Assembly: GCA_045801465.1 (NCBI GenBank)
Contig: JBJMSU010000202.1
Span: 1-41,847, forward strand
Reading direction: 5' to 3'
Source of the DNA: DATFWC01 sp045801465
Lineage (GTDB): Bacteria > Pseudomonadota > Alphaproteobacteria > Rhizobiales > Xanthobacteraceae
DNA length: 41,847 bases
The position numbers and the translations under genes are program-made. Under the pieces are notes generated by a model that did not search any database, had not been told where the DNA came from, and saw only the letters and a program-made list of their open reading frames with translations. Positions 40,138 to 41,847 of this stretch are shown here, in pieces (positions within the stretch are counted from its first letter, which is position 1; each line of letters begins with the position of its first letter).

Positions 40138-41847
40138 ATGGAAGCGAAGAATACTCGCGGCTGGCAATCCGACGTCATCGTCGATCTCATCAAGCGCTAC
40201 GATTTTCCCTACATCACGATGAACCCCGGGGCGAGCTTCCGCGGGCTGCACGATTCGCTCATCAATTACGGCGGCAACCATCCGCCGATGCTGTTGTGCC
40301 AGCATGAGGAAATCGCAGTGCAGATCGCCCACGGCTACGCCAAGGCTTCGGGCAAGCCGATGGCGGTGATCCTGCACAATCTCGTGGGACTGCTGCACGC
40401 CACCATGGCGATCTACTACGCCTATATCGATCGCATACCGATTTTCATCATTGGCGCCACCGGCCCGATGCACGAGGGCAAGCGCCGCCCGCATATCGAC
40501 TGGACGCACTCGGCGCTGGTCCAGGGCAACGCGGTGCGCGACTACGTCAAATGGGACTATCAGCCGACTGCCATCGACGGCGTGCCGGAATCGTTCGCGC
40601 GCGCCTACTCGGTGATGACGACCGAGCCGCAAGGCCCGATCTACATGTGCTACGACGCGATGCTGCAGGAGGAGCCGCTCGTCAGCGAGGTGGCGCTGCC
40701 GTCCCGGCACGCGGCCGCGACGCCGGCGCCGATGATGCCCGATCCGGCAGCGCTCACAGCGATCGCCGACCGCCTCATCGCCGCCGAGCATCCGCTGCTG
40801 CTCGCCGAATATGTTGGCCGGCGGCCGGACGGGTTCGCGAGCCTGGTCGAGCTCGCCGAAACCGTCGCGGCGCCGGTATGGGACATTGACAGCGCGCTCA
40901 ACTTTCCCAACCGGCACAAGCTGTGCCTGAGCATGGACAAGGACTACGCGCGGCAGACCGACCTCCTGGTCGCGCTCGACGTGCGCGATTGGGAGAAGCC
41001 CTTAAGCGAGCTCGACAGCACCAAGCGCAGCGTGACGCCGCTGCTTCCCGATTCCTGCGAACGGGTCGAGATCGGTTTCGCCGAAATCGGCATCAGCAAA
41101 TGGTCGTTCGACTATTGCCGCATGCAGCCGTCCGCCGTGCGGGCGCTGGGCGATACCGCGCTGGCGATCCCCGAGTTGACCCGCCTCTGTCGCACCAGGC
41201 TGCAGGATGACGGCAAGCTCAAGCGCCGCATCGAGGAGCGCCGCGCCGCCATCGGCCGCCGCCACGACGCGCTGTGGGCGAGATGGCAGCAGGACGCGCG
41301 CAAGGACTGGAATACGGCGCCGGTGACGCTCCCGCGCTTCGCGCTGGAAATCTGGGACGTCATCAAGGACGAGGACTGGGTGCTGACCGCCAACAACCTG
41401 CGCAACCTCACGCGGCGGCTGTGGGACTTCGACCAACCTCATCGTCATCCCGGCCGCGAGCTCGGCACCGCCACCCAGATCGGCATCTCGCTCGGCGTCG
41501 CGCTGGCGCACAAGGGCAGCGGCCGCCTGGTCGTCGACATCCAGCCCGACGGCGATCTCATGTTCGACGCCGGCGCGCTGTGGGTCGCGGCCAAGTACCA
41601 GATCCCGATCCTGATCGTGATGTTCAACAATCGCGCCTACTACAACGACTGGGAGCACCAGCTGCGCATGGCGCGATTGCGCGGCACTGACGAGGCCAAG
41701 GCGCATATCGGCATGGACCTGTTCGGCCCCGAACCGGACTTCGCCGCGCTCGCCCGCTCCATGGGATGCTACGGCGAAGGTCCGATCGAGAAGCCCGACG
41801 ACATCCGCCCGGCGCTGGCGCGCGCTATCGCCGAGGTGAAGCAAGGC
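40138..41847 (+). CDS. Thiamine-pyrophosphate-dependent enzyme (ALS-like), truncated by window end
   Basis: Three-domain TPP enzyme, at least 570 aa with the stop beyond the window. The N-terminal domain has a Glu in CQHEEIAVQIAHGYAKASG that activates TPP. The middle domain starts near PDPAALTAIADRLIAAEHPL. The C-terminal TPP-binding region is DIQPDGDLMFDAGALWVAAK then IPILIVMFNNRAYYNDWEHQ, with the GD and N residues of the cofactor motif. It looks like acetolactate synthase or benzoylformate-decarboxylase-type enzymes; the substrate is not identified. The start ATG at 40138 follows an AAGGTC site and the sixth Bug gene. Confidence 0.88.
   Translation, partial: MEAKNTRGWQSDVIVDLIKRYDFPYITMNPGASFRGLHDSLINYGGNHPPMLLCQHEEIAVQIAHGYAKASGKPMAVILHNLVGLLHATMAIYYAYIDRIPIFIIGATGPMHEGKRRPHIDWTHSALVQGNAVRDYVKWDYQPTAIDGVPESFARAYSVMTTEPQGPIYMCYDAMLQEEPLVSEVALPSRHAAATPAPMMPDPAALTAIADRLIAAEHPLLLAEYVGRRPDGFASLVELAETVAAPVWDIDSALNFPNRHKLCLSMDKDYARQTDLLVALDVRDWEKPLSELDSTKRSVTPLLPDSCERVEIGFAEIGISKWSFDYCRMQPSAVRALGDTALAIPELTRLCRTRLQDDGKLKRRIEERRAAIGRRHDALWARWQQDARKDWNTAPVTLPRFALEIWDVIKDEDWVLTANNLRNLTRRLWDFDQPHRHPGRELGTATQIGISLGVALAHKGSGRLVVDIQPDGDLMFDAGALWVAAKYQIPILIVMFNNRAYYNDWEHQLRMARLRGTDEAKAHIGMDLFGPEPDFAALARSMGCYGEGPIEKPDDIRPALARAIAEVKQG

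Overview
The window is GC-rich, densely coding alphaproteobacterial DNA, most like the order Hyphomicrobiales (Bradyrhizobiaceae/Xanthobacteraceae type). Support: GC-biased third codon positions throughout, the housekeeping genes rluB, tadA, purD, xseA and a DUF2093 gene, many Bug-type (TctC) solute receptors, and very many intergenic palindromic repeats of the kind common in Bradyrhizobium relatives. The genus is an inference; no rRNA or tRNA gene was seen.

Layout. 1-6.2 kb: core genes (rluB and tadA divergent, a patatin-like lipase, then a minus-strand run of purD, a dehalogenase-like hydrolase and a phosphotransferase). 6.3-9.8 kb: a small accessory island with a RelE/HigB-XRE toxin-antitoxin pair and two hicAB modules, one with a frameshifted hicA, interspersed with small genes (YidB-like, ABM monooxygenase, YaiI/YqxD). 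9.9-12.2 kb: an MFS transporter and an NAD-dependent epimerase. 12.5-26.8 kb: a catabolic island of five Bug receptors alternating with enzymes: a cupin with hydroxynitrile-lyase residues, an SDR, a LigI-like lactonase, an RraA-like aldolase, a class III CoA-transferase, a citryl-CoA-lyase-like protein, an isopropylmalate-dehydrogenase-like enzyme and two acyl-CoA dehydrogenases. 26.8-29.2 kb: a REP-associated tyrosine transposase between REP palindromes, then xseA. 29.3-32.5 kb: a cytochrome c with a cytochrome/propeller fusion protein, and a TMEM175 channel followed by the 3' relic of a propeller paralogue. 32.6-36.4 kb: a MetE-like methyltransferase with an internal minisatellite, a conserved unknown gene, a dienelactone-hydrolase-like protein, DUF2093 and a TPR protein. 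36.4-41.8 kb: three related bulged palindromes, a fumarylacetoacetate-hydrolase family gene, two cupins, a sixth Bug receptor and a TPP-dependent enzyme cut by the window end.

How the genes fit together. The Bug receptors probably capture carboxylates in the periplasm. No TctA/TctB membrane partner is present, so they would have to share one encoded elsewhere. The neighbouring enzymes suggest breakdown of hydroxy- or pyrone-dicarboxylates and of CoA thioesters to central metabolites, but no complete known pathway can be read here.

The most interesting items are: three palindromes at 36441-36674 that share one bulged-stem plan with compensatory base changes; a palindromic element inserted in frame in rluB; a putative leaderless toxin-antitoxin promoter with an operator in its spacer; a hydrolase that retains the fluoroacetate dehalogenase active-site residues at the same numbering; a hydroxynitrile-lyase-like cupin; and a 69-bp coding relic that supplies the stop codon of the TMEM175 gene.
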